A stretch of DNA of 16,102 bases from Candidatus Nanopelagicales bacterium (GTDB taxonomy: Bacteria > Actinomycetota > Actinomycetes > S36-B12 > GCA-2699445), in the NCBI GenBank assembly GCA_029939085.1, contig JAOZTQ010000002.1, positions 1 through 16,102 of the forward strand. Reading direction: 5' to 3'. The translations under genes were made by a program, and so were the position numbers. A model generated the notes under the pieces. It saw nothing but the letters and a program-made list of their open reading frames with translations. It had not been told where the DNA came from and did no database searches. The stretch's first letter is position 1; every line of letters begins with the position of its first letter. Below are positions 7,217 to 14,752 of the stretch, piece by piece.

Positions 7217-7253
7217 CCTAACTGGTGTCCTTGACGTATGGACACCAGTTAGG
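7217..7253 (-). terminator. 14-bp perfect stem-loop, probable terminator downstream of tRNA-Leu
   Basis: CCTAACTGGTGTCC (7217-7230) pairs perfectly with GGACACCAGTTAGG (7240-7253) around a nine-base loop. It starts 24 bases beyond the tRNA 3' end in the direction of tRNA transcription. No U-tract follows on either strand, so it resembles the U-less terminators described in actinomycetes. It could also work on transcripts entering from the other side. The stem is far too long to be chance; the terminator role is inferred from position. Confidence 0.65.
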
Positions 7254-7277
7254 GAAATCGGTTGGTAAATACCGTCG

Positions 7278-7361
7278 TGCGCGAGGGGGGAGTTGAACCC
7301 CCACGCCCTTGCGGGCACACGGACCTGAACCGTGCGCGTCTGCCTGTTCCGCCACTCGCGC
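7278..7361 (-). tRNA. tRNA-Leu (anticodon CAG)
   Basis: The 84-base gene folds as a class II tRNA. The acceptor stem GCGCGAG (7361-7355) pairs with CTCGCGC (7285-7279), with discriminator A at 7278 and no encoded CCA. The anticodon stem CACGG/CCGTG encloses loop TTCAGGT, with CAG at 7327-7325. A long variable arm (GCCCGCAAGGGCG) and a T arm containing GGTTCAACTCC follow, as expected for leucine. It reads the CUG codon. A tRNA-Leu in this place next to fhaA also occurs in Mycobacterium tuberculosis (leuT, from memory), so this is conserved synteny. Confidence 0.95.
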
Positions 7362-7467
7362 AACCGGATCAGAATAACACCGCAGCGACTCCGGTTCGGC
7401 GGCTATGCACGCCTGAGCACTCATACCTAGATAGCATCTAAGTCAGAGATAAGGATCGGAGAGTCAT

Positions 7468-8163
7468 ATGGGGTTGCTGGACAACTTCGAGCAGCGCCTC
7501 GATCAATTAGTCAACGGTAGTTTCGCTAAGGCTTTCCGCGATGTCGTCGAGCCAGTCGAGTTGGCTTCCCGTCTTCAACGTGAAATGGATACCCGGTCTG
7601 CGATCGTTAGCAAAGGACGAACCGTCGTACCAAATGTTTTCTCGATTGAGCTCGCTAGCAGTGATCTTGAACGTCTCGATATCTACGACGAGCAGATGCG
7701 GGTGGAGTTGGCCGAGGTAGTTCGTCAGTACGCGACCGAACAGCGCTACACCTTCCTCGGACCAGTCGAGGTCTCTTTTTCCGAGGATCCAACACTTGAG
7801 ACCGGGATTTTTCATATCCGCAGTCAAGCTGAACGAGACAATCGACCTTCCCCCCCACCAGCGGCGCCCATGGACCCTGGCCCCGCGACAGGTCATCCTC
7901 GTCTAGTCGTGGGATCGAAGTCGTACCCCCTCACTCGTAGCCGAATCCGAGTCGGTCGTGGCGCTGGTGCCGATATTCGTATTGACGACCCAGGAATCAG
8001 TCGTGCGCACGCTGAGATCGTTCTGGGAATGCCAGTGGTAGTTCGTGACTTGGGATCTACTAACGGCACGCTGCTGGAGGGACGCCAAATACGCGAGGCA
8101 CCGCTGTACGACGGCGCGCGCATTCAGTTCGGCTCAACCGTCGTCACTTATCGGGATGCTTGA
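7468..8163 (+). CDS. fhaA: FhaA: DUF3662 plus C-terminal FHA domain protein
   Basis: The protein has 231 residues. The N-terminal DUF3662 domain (1-118; MGLLDNFEQRLDQLVNGSFAKAF through GIFHIRS) is diagnostic of FhaA. A Pro-rich linker of only about 25 residues (126-145) joins the FHA domain (145-231). That domain keeps the phosphothreonine-binding residues Arg164 in VGRG, Ser178 and His181 in ISRAH, and Asn199 in STNG. FhaA binds phosphorylated partners, notably the MviN/MurJ pseudokinase domain in mycobacteria, and restrains peptidoglycan synthesis. The mycobacterial protein has a much longer linker (about 527 residues in total). ATG 7468 has GGAGAG at 7458-7463. It is the first gene of the operon, and its stop TGA shares one base with the fhaB ATG. 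No clear promoter was resolved in the 106-base gap to the tRNA. Confidence 0.93.
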   Translation: MGLLDNFEQRLDQLVNGSFAKAFRDVVEPVELASRLQREMDTRSAIVSKGRTVVPNVFSIELASSDLERLDIYDEQMRVELAEVVRQYATEQRYTFLGPVEVSFSEDPTLETGIFHIRSQAERDNRPSPPPAAPMDPGPATGHPRLVVGSKSYPLTRSRIRVGRGAGADIRIDDPGISRAHAEIVLGMPVVVRDLGSTNGTLLEGRQIREAPLYDGARIQFGSTVVTYRDA

Positions 8164-8633
8164 TGTCTGAATTAGCAATCACCCTGCTGCGCTTGGGATT
8201 TCTTGTTCTTCTGTGGATTGGGGTGTTCTACACACTTGGTGTCTTACGACGAGATCTAAGAGCTCCACGCGAAGCACGGCCGTCGATTGTTGCTACTCCA
8301 TCATCCGTACCACCAGCCCCTAAGCGATCCCGATCTAATGGCAAAGGTTCTCGACTTGTAGTCACCGAAGGACCACTATCCGGCACCGTTGTCCCCATGG
8401 GTAGTGGCTCAATCTCTATCGGTCGCGCCCCCGATTCGACATTGGTAGTTGATGATGATTACGCGTCCGGTAACCACGCCCGCATCTATCCAGTTGATGA
8501 CCAATGGATCGTTGAAGACTTGAACTCCACAAATGGCACCTGGCTCGAGAGCACTCGGATCAGCCGCCCAACAGTGCTGCCTACCGGTGTTCCGCTACGG
8601 ATCGGCCGAACGGTCATGCAGGTGAGAAAGTGA
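8163..8633 (+). CDS. fhaB: FhaB (FipA): membrane-anchored FHA domain protein
   Basis: The protein has 156 residues. An N-terminal membrane segment (5-27) is followed by a basic and Pro/Ser-rich linker (29-63) with Thr45 in VATPS, a plausible kinase target like the linker threonine of mycobacterial FhaB. The FHA domain (64-154) keeps Arg88 in IGRAP, Ser102 and His105 in SGNH, and Asn124 in STNG, so it should bind phosphothreonine. The protein is reported to tie PknB signalling to the division and elongation machinery (FtsZ/FtsQ or PbpA) in mycobacteria. ATG 8163 overlaps the fhaA stop by one base and is preferred to the in-frame TTG at 8160. The stop is embedded in the GTGA that starts pstP. 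Confidence 0.92.
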   Translation: MSELAITLLRLGFLVLLWIGVFYTLGVLRRDLRAPREARPSIVATPSSVPPAPKRSRSNGKGSRLVVTEGPLSGTVVPMGSGSISIGRAPDSTLVVDDDYASGNHARIYPVDDQWIVEDLNSTNGTWLESTRISRPTVLPTGVPLRIGRTVMQVRK

Positions 8634-9907
8634 CATCACTTCGACTGCAGTACGCAGCCCGTTCTGACGTAGGACTGCGTCGACCGGGCAATGAAGACAG
8701 CGGTTTCGTTGATGACAACTTGTTACTCGTAGCCGACGGTATGGGGGGATACGCCGCCGGAGAGCTCGCCAGCGCGATGGCGGTTGCGACTTTTGCTGAG
8801 ATCGCAGCTGAACCGGTAAGTCAGGAGGATCTGCTCGAACATCTCGCCGATGGCGTTGATCAACTGACTGAGCGAATCGGCGATATCATTAGTGCCGAAC
8901 CAAGCAATCAGGGTATGGGTACCACCGTCACGGGACTCGCTCGAAACGGTTCTCGCATGGTCGTATTCCACGTTGGTGATTCACGTGCTTACCTCTTACG
9001 GGACAACGAGCTTGCCCAAATCACAAAAGACCATACCTACGTACAAAGTCTGGTTGACGCCGGCGAGATAACGCCTGAAGAAGCAAGACATCATCCACGG
9101 CGCAATCTGGTGAGTCGAGCCGTTGATGGCATGCGCCACGTTGAAGCGGATTTATCCGTCCGAGAAACCCGAGTTGGCGATAGGTTCCTGCTTTGCTCTG
9201 ATGGCCTCTCTGGAGTCGTTTCCGACGCCGAGCTCTCGGCAGTCCTTCGGGAGGTTGCCGATCCCACCGCGGCAGTTACTCGACTGGTCGATATGGCTTT
9301 GGAAGCAGGCGCACCTGACAATGTCACCGTCGTAGTCGCTGATCTACTTGAGAGTGACGAGGCAGAGGACGAAACCAATCCCGTCGTGGTCGGTGCAGCC
9401 GGTGAACCAGCTAACCGCGCCAAACTTCCCAACGTCCCCTGGCCAGTCGACGAGCAGCCCGATCCAGAGCAGTCAGAGCCACGGCGCACAGACCCGCCAC
9501 CACCTACCCCCGGCATCATTACTCCAGACCGTGGACATCAAGGTAACTGGCTGAAAATCGTATTGGTGGTGGGCGCGACGCTGCTGACCGGTTTAGCCAT
9601 TGTCGGTGTAGCTCTGGTGTGGTGGATTTCGCAACAGTGGTATGTCGCCCCGCAAGATGGCCAAGTCGCGATCTACCGGGGCGTCGAAGGGAACCTGGGG
9701 CCTATCCCGTTGCAACAACTGCACTTAGTGACCGACCAACCCGTCTTGGAACTACCCAGTTACGACCAAGAACAACTGCGCTCCGGGATTGAAACGACCT
9801 CACTGAGCGCGGCTGAGAAAGTCGTTGCTGAGCTACGTCAAGAAGCCGCGAAATGCAAAGCGAAACCCGATGAGCCCGGTTGTCCCGGAGAGCAGACGTT
9901 GCAATGA
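8630..9907 (+). CDS. pstP: PstP: membrane PP2C-type Ser/Thr protein phosphatase
   Basis: The protein has 425 residues. The cytoplasmic PP2C (PPM) domain spans about 5-240 with RPGNEDS (18-24), ADGMGG (35-40), HVGDSRAY (114-121), CSDGLSG (189-195) and APDNVT (228-233). Metal-binding Asp36, Asp191 and Asp230 are all present. An acidic and Pro-rich linker (242-304) leads to one membrane segment (308-332). A short extracellular domain follows, with the conserved WYVAPQDGQVAIYRG motif and the PIPLQQLHLVTD block. It dephosphorylates PknB and its substrates, closing the signalling loop with the downstream kinase. GTG 8630 overlaps the fhaB stop by four bases. The C-terminal tail carries a Cys pair (409, 418) in the extracellular part. 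Confidence 0.95.
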   Translation: MTSLRLQYAARSDVGLRRPGNEDSGFVDDNLLLVADGMGGYAAGELASAMAVATFAEIAAEPVSQEDLLEHLADGVDQLTERIGDIISAEPSNQGMGTTVTGLARNGSRMVVFHVGDSRAYLLRDNELAQITKDHTYVQSLVDAGEITPEEARHHPRRNLVSRAVDGMRHVEADLSVRETRVGDRFLLCSDGLSGVVSDAELSAVLREVADPTAAVTRLVDMALEAGAPDNVTVVVADLLESDEAEDETNPVVVGAAGEPANRAKLPNVPWPVDEQPDPEQSEPRRTDPPPPTPGIITPDRGHQGNWLKIVLVVGATLLTGLAIVGVALVWWISQQWYVAPQDGQVAIYRGVEGNLGPIPLQQLHLVTDQPVLELPSYDQEQLRSGIETTSLSAAEKVVAELRQEAAKCKAKPDEPGCPGEQTLQ

Positions 9908-11313
9908 GCGCTCCGACTGCATCCCCATCAACTACTCAAGCCGTCCAGCCAACTCGACGTAATCAGGAGCTCGGCCTTCTGATCTTTGCGTGGTTTGTGG
10001 GTTCAGCTGCACTCGCGATTGTTGGAATCGGAACCGGTGACGGGCTGCCCGATAGATTCTGGTTAACGCTGGGAGTAACTGCCGGTGCGGGATTAGTCGC
10101 ACACGCGGTTGTTCGTTCGCTGGCACCTTATGCGGAGCCGATCATGCTGCCGACGGCCTTCTTGCTCAACCTGTTGGGCCTGGCAATGATTTATCGACTG
10201 GACATCGCTGCAAGCCAGCGCGCGATTGAAAACGGTAGTCCCGAGCCAACTCCCGAGTCGCTAGGCCAACTCACCTGGACCATATTGGGCATCGGACTGC
10301 TGTGCGTCATCCTCCTGATCGTCCGCGACCACCGAAAGTTGCAGCGATACACCTACATCTCTCTTCTTCTCGGTGCCTTGCTGTTGCTCATGCCGCTATT
10401 TCCGGTCATTGGTCACACTGTTAACGGTGCAACGCTTTGGATCAAGATCGGACCGTTCACCTACCAACCCGGCGAGCTGGCCAAAATCGTGCTGACCATC
10501 TTCATGGCGGGTTACCTCGTGACTCACCGCGACTCACTGGCTAACGTGCGGCGTAAGGTCTTGGGCGTTTCACTTCCTCGGCTACGTGACACCGGTCCGT
10601 TGTTGGCCGCATGGGTTTTGTCATTAGCGATCATGACCTTTGAAAAAGACCTCGGAACCTCAGTGATTTTCTTCGGTCTATTCATCGCCATGGTGTACGT
10701 CGCCACCCAACGCTTCGGCTGGGTAGTGCTGGGAGCGGGTATGTTCCTGGTTGGAGCCACACTTCTCTATCTTGTTGTCGATCACGTGCGAGTTCGTGTT
10801 GAGATCTGGTTAGACCCTTTCCAATACGCCAACGATGCCGGCTTCCAAATTGTGCAGTCCCTCTATGGCCTCGCTAACGGTGGAATGTTCGGTACTGGTT
10901 TAGGTCAGGGATATCCCCAACTCGTTCCGTTCGCTAGTAGTGACTTCATCCTGGCGGCATTCGGTGAGGAACTCGGGCTCACCGGGATCATGGCGCTACT
11001 TTTGCTTTACGGCATTTTGGTGCAGCGCGGCCTGCGCACAGCAATCTCCTGCCGTGATGTCTTCGGTCGACTGCTTGCCTCGGGTCTGGCCGTCGTCTTC
11101 GCACTACAGGTTTTTGTGGTAGCGGGTGGCGTTACCAAACTCATTCCCATGACTGGCCTCACCACTCCCTTCCTCAGTGCCGGTGGATCAGCGCTAGTTG
11201 CTAACTGGATCATGATTGGTCTACTACTTCGAATATCCGATATCACTCGGAAACCATCTCCCGAAGGTGCGGCTGAACCCTCGGCATCACCACAGCGGGT
11301 GACGCCTTCATGA
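9904..11313 (+). CDS. rodA: RodA/FtsW family SEDS peptidoglycan glycosyltransferase
   Basis: The protein has 469 residues with about 12 hydrophobic segments. SEDS hallmarks are YQPGELAKI (187-195), the catalytic Asp249 in FEKDLGTS, the YGLANGGMFGTGLGQG loop (321-336), and PMTGLTTPFLSAGGSALVAN (415-434). It polymerises lipid II into glycan strands in the membrane, working with a class B PBP, here the adjacent PbpA. ATG 9904 overlaps the pstP stop as ATGA and is preferred to an upstream TTG at 9880 inside pstP. The cluster position (between pstP and pbpA) and the PbpA partner support RodA rather than the FtsW of the division cluster. The cytoplasmic tail (450-469) is Ser/Pro-rich. Confidence 0.95.
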   Translation: MSAPTASPSTTQAVQPTRRNQELGLLIFAWFVGSAALAIVGIGTGDGLPDRFWLTLGVTAGAGLVAHAVVRSLAPYAEPIMLPTAFLLNLLGLAMIYRLDIAASQRAIENGSPEPTPESLGQLTWTILGIGLLCVILLIVRDHRKLQRYTYISLLLGALLLLMPLFPVIGHTVNGATLWIKIGPFTYQPGELAKIVLTIFMAGYLVTHRDSLANVRRKVLGVSLPRLRDTGPLLAAWVLSLAIMTFEKDLGTSVIFFGLFIAMVYVATQRFGWVVLGAGMFLVGATLLYLVVDHVRVRVEIWLDPFQYANDAGFQIVQSLYGLANGGMFGTGLGQGYPQLVPFASSDFILAAFGEELGLTGIMALLLLYGILVQRGLRTAISCRDVFGRLLASGLAVVFALQVFVVAGGVTKLIPMTGLTTPFLSAGGSALVANWIMIGLLLRISDITRKPSPEGAAEPSASPQRVTPS

Positions 11314-12746
11314 GTAAGGCACTCACGAGGGTCGCTGGGACCTGCGCCATTCTGCTGATCGCTCTGATTGCAAATTTGACGTACATTCAAATCTTCAAGG
11401 CAGACGAGTACCGCTCAGCGAGTGGAAACGCGAGATCTATCCTGCAGGAGTACAGCCGAGATCGTGGTCCAATCTTGGTGGGTCGCGAAGCCGTCGCGAA
11501 AAGTATCGAAACCGGTAGCGACCTCAAGTACCTGAGGCGATACTCCAACGGACCATTATTTGCTCCCGCTACCGGTTTCTACTCACTGGTCTACGGCGCG
11601 ACCGGAATCGAGCGTGCTGAGAACTCGGTCTTGGCTGGGACGGACGGTCGGTTACTTTTCGATCGACTGCAGCAACTTATCGCTGGACGAGACCCTAAAG
11701 GTGGTCTGGTGAGTCTCGGTCTGGACGCTGGCGCTCAAAAGGCGGCGTTCGAGGGTTTAGCTGGGCGCAAAGGCGCAGTTGTCGCGATCCAACCTCGGAC
11801 CGGAAAGATCTTGGCGCTAGTCCAATCTCCATCTTTCGACCCGAATGAGTTGTCTTCAAACGATTCCGCTGCGATCCAGCGCTACTACAAGCAACTGACG
11901 AGGGATCCGGAAGAGCCCCTCCTCAACCGTCCACTCGCATCATCAAGTCCTCCCGGATCAACGTTCAAGATCGTGACTGCTGCGGCGGCCCTGGAGTCTG
12001 GTCAGTTCACGCCGCAGTCGGTGATTCCTGGACCGGCACGCTACACACTGCCTGGCACGACCACACAGCTGCGAAATGCATCGGGAACTGCTTGTGGACC
12101 CGGCGGTGAAGTTACCCTGACGGAGGCCCTTGTCGTCTCTTGTAATACGGCATTCGCTTGGTTGGCTAACCAGCTGGGCGATGACGCAATCCGACAGCAG
12201 GCGGAAAGGTTCGGATTCGGGACTAGTTTCGAAGTCCCCATGCCAGCGGCCGCTGGTCGCTACCCCAGTGATCTCGATGAAGCGCAGACAGCACTATCTG
12301 GAATCGGGCAGTTCGACGTTCGAGCGACCGCACTGAACATGGCACAAGTCGTTGCAGGCGTAGCCCAAGCCGGTGCGGTCATGTACCCCTATCTCGTGAC
12401 CGAAATCAGCAGTCCAGAGAATACGGTGCTGGATACCACGGCACCGGAGACTTTTGGTCAAGCCATCACCGCAACGACGGCCCAACAACTAACGGAGATG
12501 ATGGTGCAGGTCGTGGATCGAGGCACCGGGAGCAATGGCTCAATCTCAGGGGTCCGCGTAGCAGGAAAAACCGGTACCGCAGAAAACGGCGAGAACCAAC
12601 CCAATACGGTGTGGTTCACCTCCTTTGCTCCCGCGGCTTCCCCAGAGGTAGCAGTAGCCGTTGTATTGGAGAAATCCGGTGGTAGCGGAAATGCCCTGGC
12701 GGCCCCCATCGCACGCGCAGTAATGGAATCAGTCTTGGGTCGCTGA
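11310..12746 (+). CDS. pbpA: PbpA: class B penicillin-binding protein (D,D-transpeptidase)
   Basis: The protein has 478 residues. An N-terminal membrane anchor (10-28) precedes a short dimerisation domain (about 45-130) and a transpeptidase domain (about 150-475). The domain carries the three active-site motifs: STFK (217-220, nucleophile Ser217), SCN (277-279) and KTG (420-422). It cross-links peptidoglycan outside the membrane with RodA. In mycobacteria PbpA is a PknB substrate needed for septation and cell length, so its place between rodA and pknB fits. ATG 11310 overlaps the rodA stop as ATGA, implying coupled translation and matched amounts of the two partners. The length is close to the mycobacterial 491 residues. 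Confidence 0.95.
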   Translation: MSKALTRVAGTCAILLIALIANLTYIQIFKADEYRSASGNARSILQEYSRDRGPILVGREAVAKSIETGSDLKYLRRYSNGPLFAPATGFYSLVYGATGIERAENSVLAGTDGRLLFDRLQQLIAGRDPKGGLVSLGLDAGAQKAAFEGLAGRKGAVVAIQPRTGKILALVQSPSFDPNELSSNDSAAIQRYYKQLTRDPEEPLLNRPLASSSPPGSTFKIVTAAAALESGQFTPQSVIPGPARYTLPGTTTQLRNASGTACGPGGEVTLTEALVVSCNTAFAWLANQLGDDAIRQQAERFGFGTSFEVPMPAAAGRYPSDLDEAQTALSGIGQFDVRATALNMAQVVAGVAQAGAVMYPYLVTEISSPENTVLDTTAPETFGQAITATTAQQLTEMMVQVVDRGTGSNGSISGVRVAGKTGTAENGENQPNTVWFTSFAPAASPEVAVAVVLEKSGGSGNALAAPIARAVMESVLGR

Positions 12747-12751
12747 TCAAA

Positions 12752-12769
12752 CCTGGTGTCAACACAAGG
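12752..12769. promoter_or_regulatory. Imperfect 18-bp palindrome in the pbpA-pknB gap
   Basis: CCTGGTGT (12752-12759), CA, then ACACAAGG (12762-12769) pair at seven of eight positions. It sits five bases after the pbpA stop in the only real intergenic space (56 bases) of the operon, ahead of the AGAGGAGAG ribosome-binding site at 12791. It could be a small hairpin that tunes read-through into pknB, or a protein site. A chance origin is possible. Confidence 0.25.
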
Positions 12770-12802
12770 CATCATTAGAGAAGGTCAACCAGAGGAGAGA
12801 GC

Positions 12803-14662
12803 ATGAGCGACGAGCAGAGTGCCGGCGGACCCCCACCTGAAAACGGGTCCCCCGACGAGTCCACTATGGACGATCTCTCGAGTTCTAGCCCCATGGTTCC
12901 GGCTGGCTCAGAGAAAACCATGTTGGGCGACCGCTATGAAATCGGCGAACTCCTTGGGCAAGGCGGTATGGCCGAGGTCCACGAAGCCTACGACCTGCGG
13001 TTGGGTCGCCGAGTAGCTGTCAAGATCCTGCGCCCAGAGCTGGCACGCGACCCCTCGTTCCATCAGAGGTTCCGGCGCGAGGCGCACAGCGCCGCCGCAC
13101 TTAATCACCCCAATATCGTCGCGGTCTACGACACCGGAGAAGGAACACTCGGAAGCGGTCCGACCGCCGTCAATGTGCCCTACATCGTGATGGAGTACGT
13201 CGATGGCATGACCTTGCGTCAGCTCATCAATAGTGGGAGGCGCCTTCTTCCTGAGCGCGCACTAGACATTATTTCTCAGACGCTGGCTGCTTTGGACTAC
13301 AGCCATCGCCATGGCATCGTCCATCGGGATATCAAGCCAGCCAACATCATGCTCACCAAGTCAGGTGATGTGAAGGTTATGGACTTCGGCATTGCGCGCG
13401 CACTAGCGGCCAGTGGTCAGACCATGACTGCTACATCGCAGGTGATGGGAACGGCGCAATACCTATCGCCGGAGCAGGCCAAAGGTGAGGTCGTTGATGC
13501 TAGATCGGATCTCTACTCCACGGGTTGTGTGCTCTACGAACTGCTCACGGACCGAGCACCATTCATGGGCGAAACTCCAGTGGCCGTGGCCTACCAACAC
13601 GTGAGTGAGCAGCCGATACCACCCTCTGAACTAGACAGCCAGGTAACACCAGATGTGGACGCAATTGTCCTCCGGGCGCTGGCGAAAAATCCAGATGATC
13701 GCTACCAGACGGCAGCAGCGTTCAAAACCGACGTTGACAATGCAATCTCCGGTGCTCCGGTAACTGCACCGATACCAGTGGTCGCTGACGCGAATCCCAC
13801 GCAAGCCATGCCGCCAGTAGTTCCTGAGCCTGAGGAAGAAGAGAAGAAGAAGAAATCTCCGTGGATTTGGGTGGCCTTGATTGCGGCGATCCTACTGCTA
13901 CTGGGTGGAGCTTTTGCCTTCGGCGATGGCTTATTCGGATCCAACCGCGCACCTGAGGTCGAGGTACCCAACGTAAAGAATCAGAACCTACAACAGGCAC
14001 AGTCATCGCTTGAGGGTGTAGGACTGCGAGTTGGTCAACTGTCCACCAAGACTTCCAACAAGGCCGAGGGAACCGTACTGCAACAAGACCCCACTGCCGG
14101 AGAAACTATCGAGGAGGGACAGGCCGTAAATCTGACCGTTTCCGGTGGTCCCGGTGAGTCGATCGTGCCCAATGTAGTGGGAACTGCCAGTCCGGACGCA
14201 GCTCGGAAACAGTTGGAACTCTCTGACTTGGAGTTGGGTAACGTTCGCGAAAGTGACAGCGACCAACCGGAAGGCTACGTCCTGAGCCAGTCACCAGATC
14301 AGGGGACATCGGTTGCTAAGGGAACTGCTATCAACATTGTGGTTTCCAACGGACAAGTGACTGTCCCTGGAGTTACGGGCAAGACCGAACAGCAGGCGCG
14401 CACCGAGCTAACCGGCTTGGGGCTCAAGGTGACTGTTGAGGCTGAGACCCAGCCGACTTCGGAACCTGCCGGGAACGTGTCAAGGCAATCTCCCAGTTCC
14501 GGAACGAAGGTTTCGAAGGGCGACACGGTGACGATCTACATTTCGCCGGGTCCGACACCGACGGCCACGAGCCAAAATCAGCAGAATCCGGATCGCCAAG
14601 GCCAGTCGGCACCACCGGAGAATCTGTCACCACCAGAGGCCGAAGGAGAGTTTCAGCCCTGA
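12803..14662 (+). CDS. pknB: PknB: transmembrane Ser/Thr kinase with three PASTA repeats
   Basis: The protein has 619 residues. A disordered Ser/Pro/Asp-rich extension (1-40) precedes the kinase domain (about 43-312). The domain has GQGGMAEV (52-59), VAVK with Lys74, helix-C Glu93, HRDIKPAN (174-181, Asp176), DFG (194-196), and an activation loop with Thr209 and Thr211 at the positions of mycobacterial Thr171/Thr173. The linker ends PEEEEKKKK, then a membrane helix (354-373). Three extracellular PASTA repeats lie at about 385-447, 453-516 and 519-582, followed by a Pro/Gln-rich tail. Mycobacterial PknB has four PASTA repeats. It senses muropeptides or lipid II and phosphorylates wall-synthesis proteins, including FhaA/FhaB partners, and PstP opposes it. 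ATG 12803 has AGAGGAGAG at 12791. Unlike the overlapping genes upstream it is 56 bases away, so its expression may be set separately. It converges with trpG 12 bases away. Confidence 0.96.
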   Translation: MSDEQSAGGPPPENGSPDESTMDDLSSSSPMVPAGSEKTMLGDRYEIGELLGQGGMAEVHEAYDLRLGRRVAVKILRPELARDPSFHQRFRREAHSAAALNHPNIVAVYDTGEGTLGSGPTAVNVPYIVMEYVDGMTLRQLINSGRRLLPERALDIISQTLAALDYSHRHGIVHRDIKPANIMLTKSGDVKVMDFGIARALAASGQTMTATSQVMGTAQYLSPEQAKGEVVDARSDLYSTGCVLYELLTDRAPFMGETPVAVAYQHVSEQPIPPSELDSQVTPDVDAIVLRALAKNPDDRYQTAAAFKTDVDNAISGAPVTAPIPVVADANPTQAMPPVVPEPEEEEKKKKSPWIWVALIAAILLLLGGAFAFGDGLFGSNRAPEVEVPNVKNQNLQQAQSSLEGVGLRVGQLSTKTSNKAEGTVLQQDPTAGETIEEGQAVNLTVSGGPGESIVPNVVGTASPDAARKQLELSDLELGNVRESDSDQPEGYVLSQSPDQGTSVAKGTAINIVVSNGQVTVPGVTGKTEQQARTELTGLGLKVTVEAETQPTSEPAGNVSRQSPSSGTKVSKGDTVTIYISPGPTPTATSQNQQNPDRQGQSAPPENLSPPEAEGEFQP

Positions 14663-14674
14663 TTCATCGGTGAA

Positions 14675-14752
14675 CTAGCCAACTACGGGTTTGAGGCCCT
14701 GCGCTCGGTCTCGGGCGTCGGCGCCGCCACACATCTCGACCCAGTTGGCTAG
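14675..14752. repeat. 10-bp inverted repeat at the 3' end of trpG
   Basis: CTAGCCAACT (14675-14684, including the trpG stop) and AGTTGGCTAG (14743-14752) are exact inverse copies 58 bases apart. After a two-base bulge the pairing extends by GGGT (14687-14690) with ACCC (14739-14742). It could fold the end of the trpG message between the two convergent genes. One match of this length in the window could be chance. Confidence 0.25.

Noticed and set aside
7218..7424. Minus-strand 68-codon frame with RVAEQADAHGSGPCARKGVGVQLPPRA
   Set aside because: It is the translation of the tRNA-Leu gene itself, a well-known false ORF; the tRNA fold explains the sequence.
7362..7467. Sigma-A-type promoters for fhaA (+) or tRNA-Leu (-)
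   Set aside because: Only loose -10-like hexamers (TAGATA on plus, TATTCT on minus) without convincing -35 elements at proper spacing.
9091..9519. 142-codon minus-strand frame inside pstP
   Set aside because: Low-complexity Ser/Thr/Arg product antisense to a clear PP2C gene; a shadow frame.
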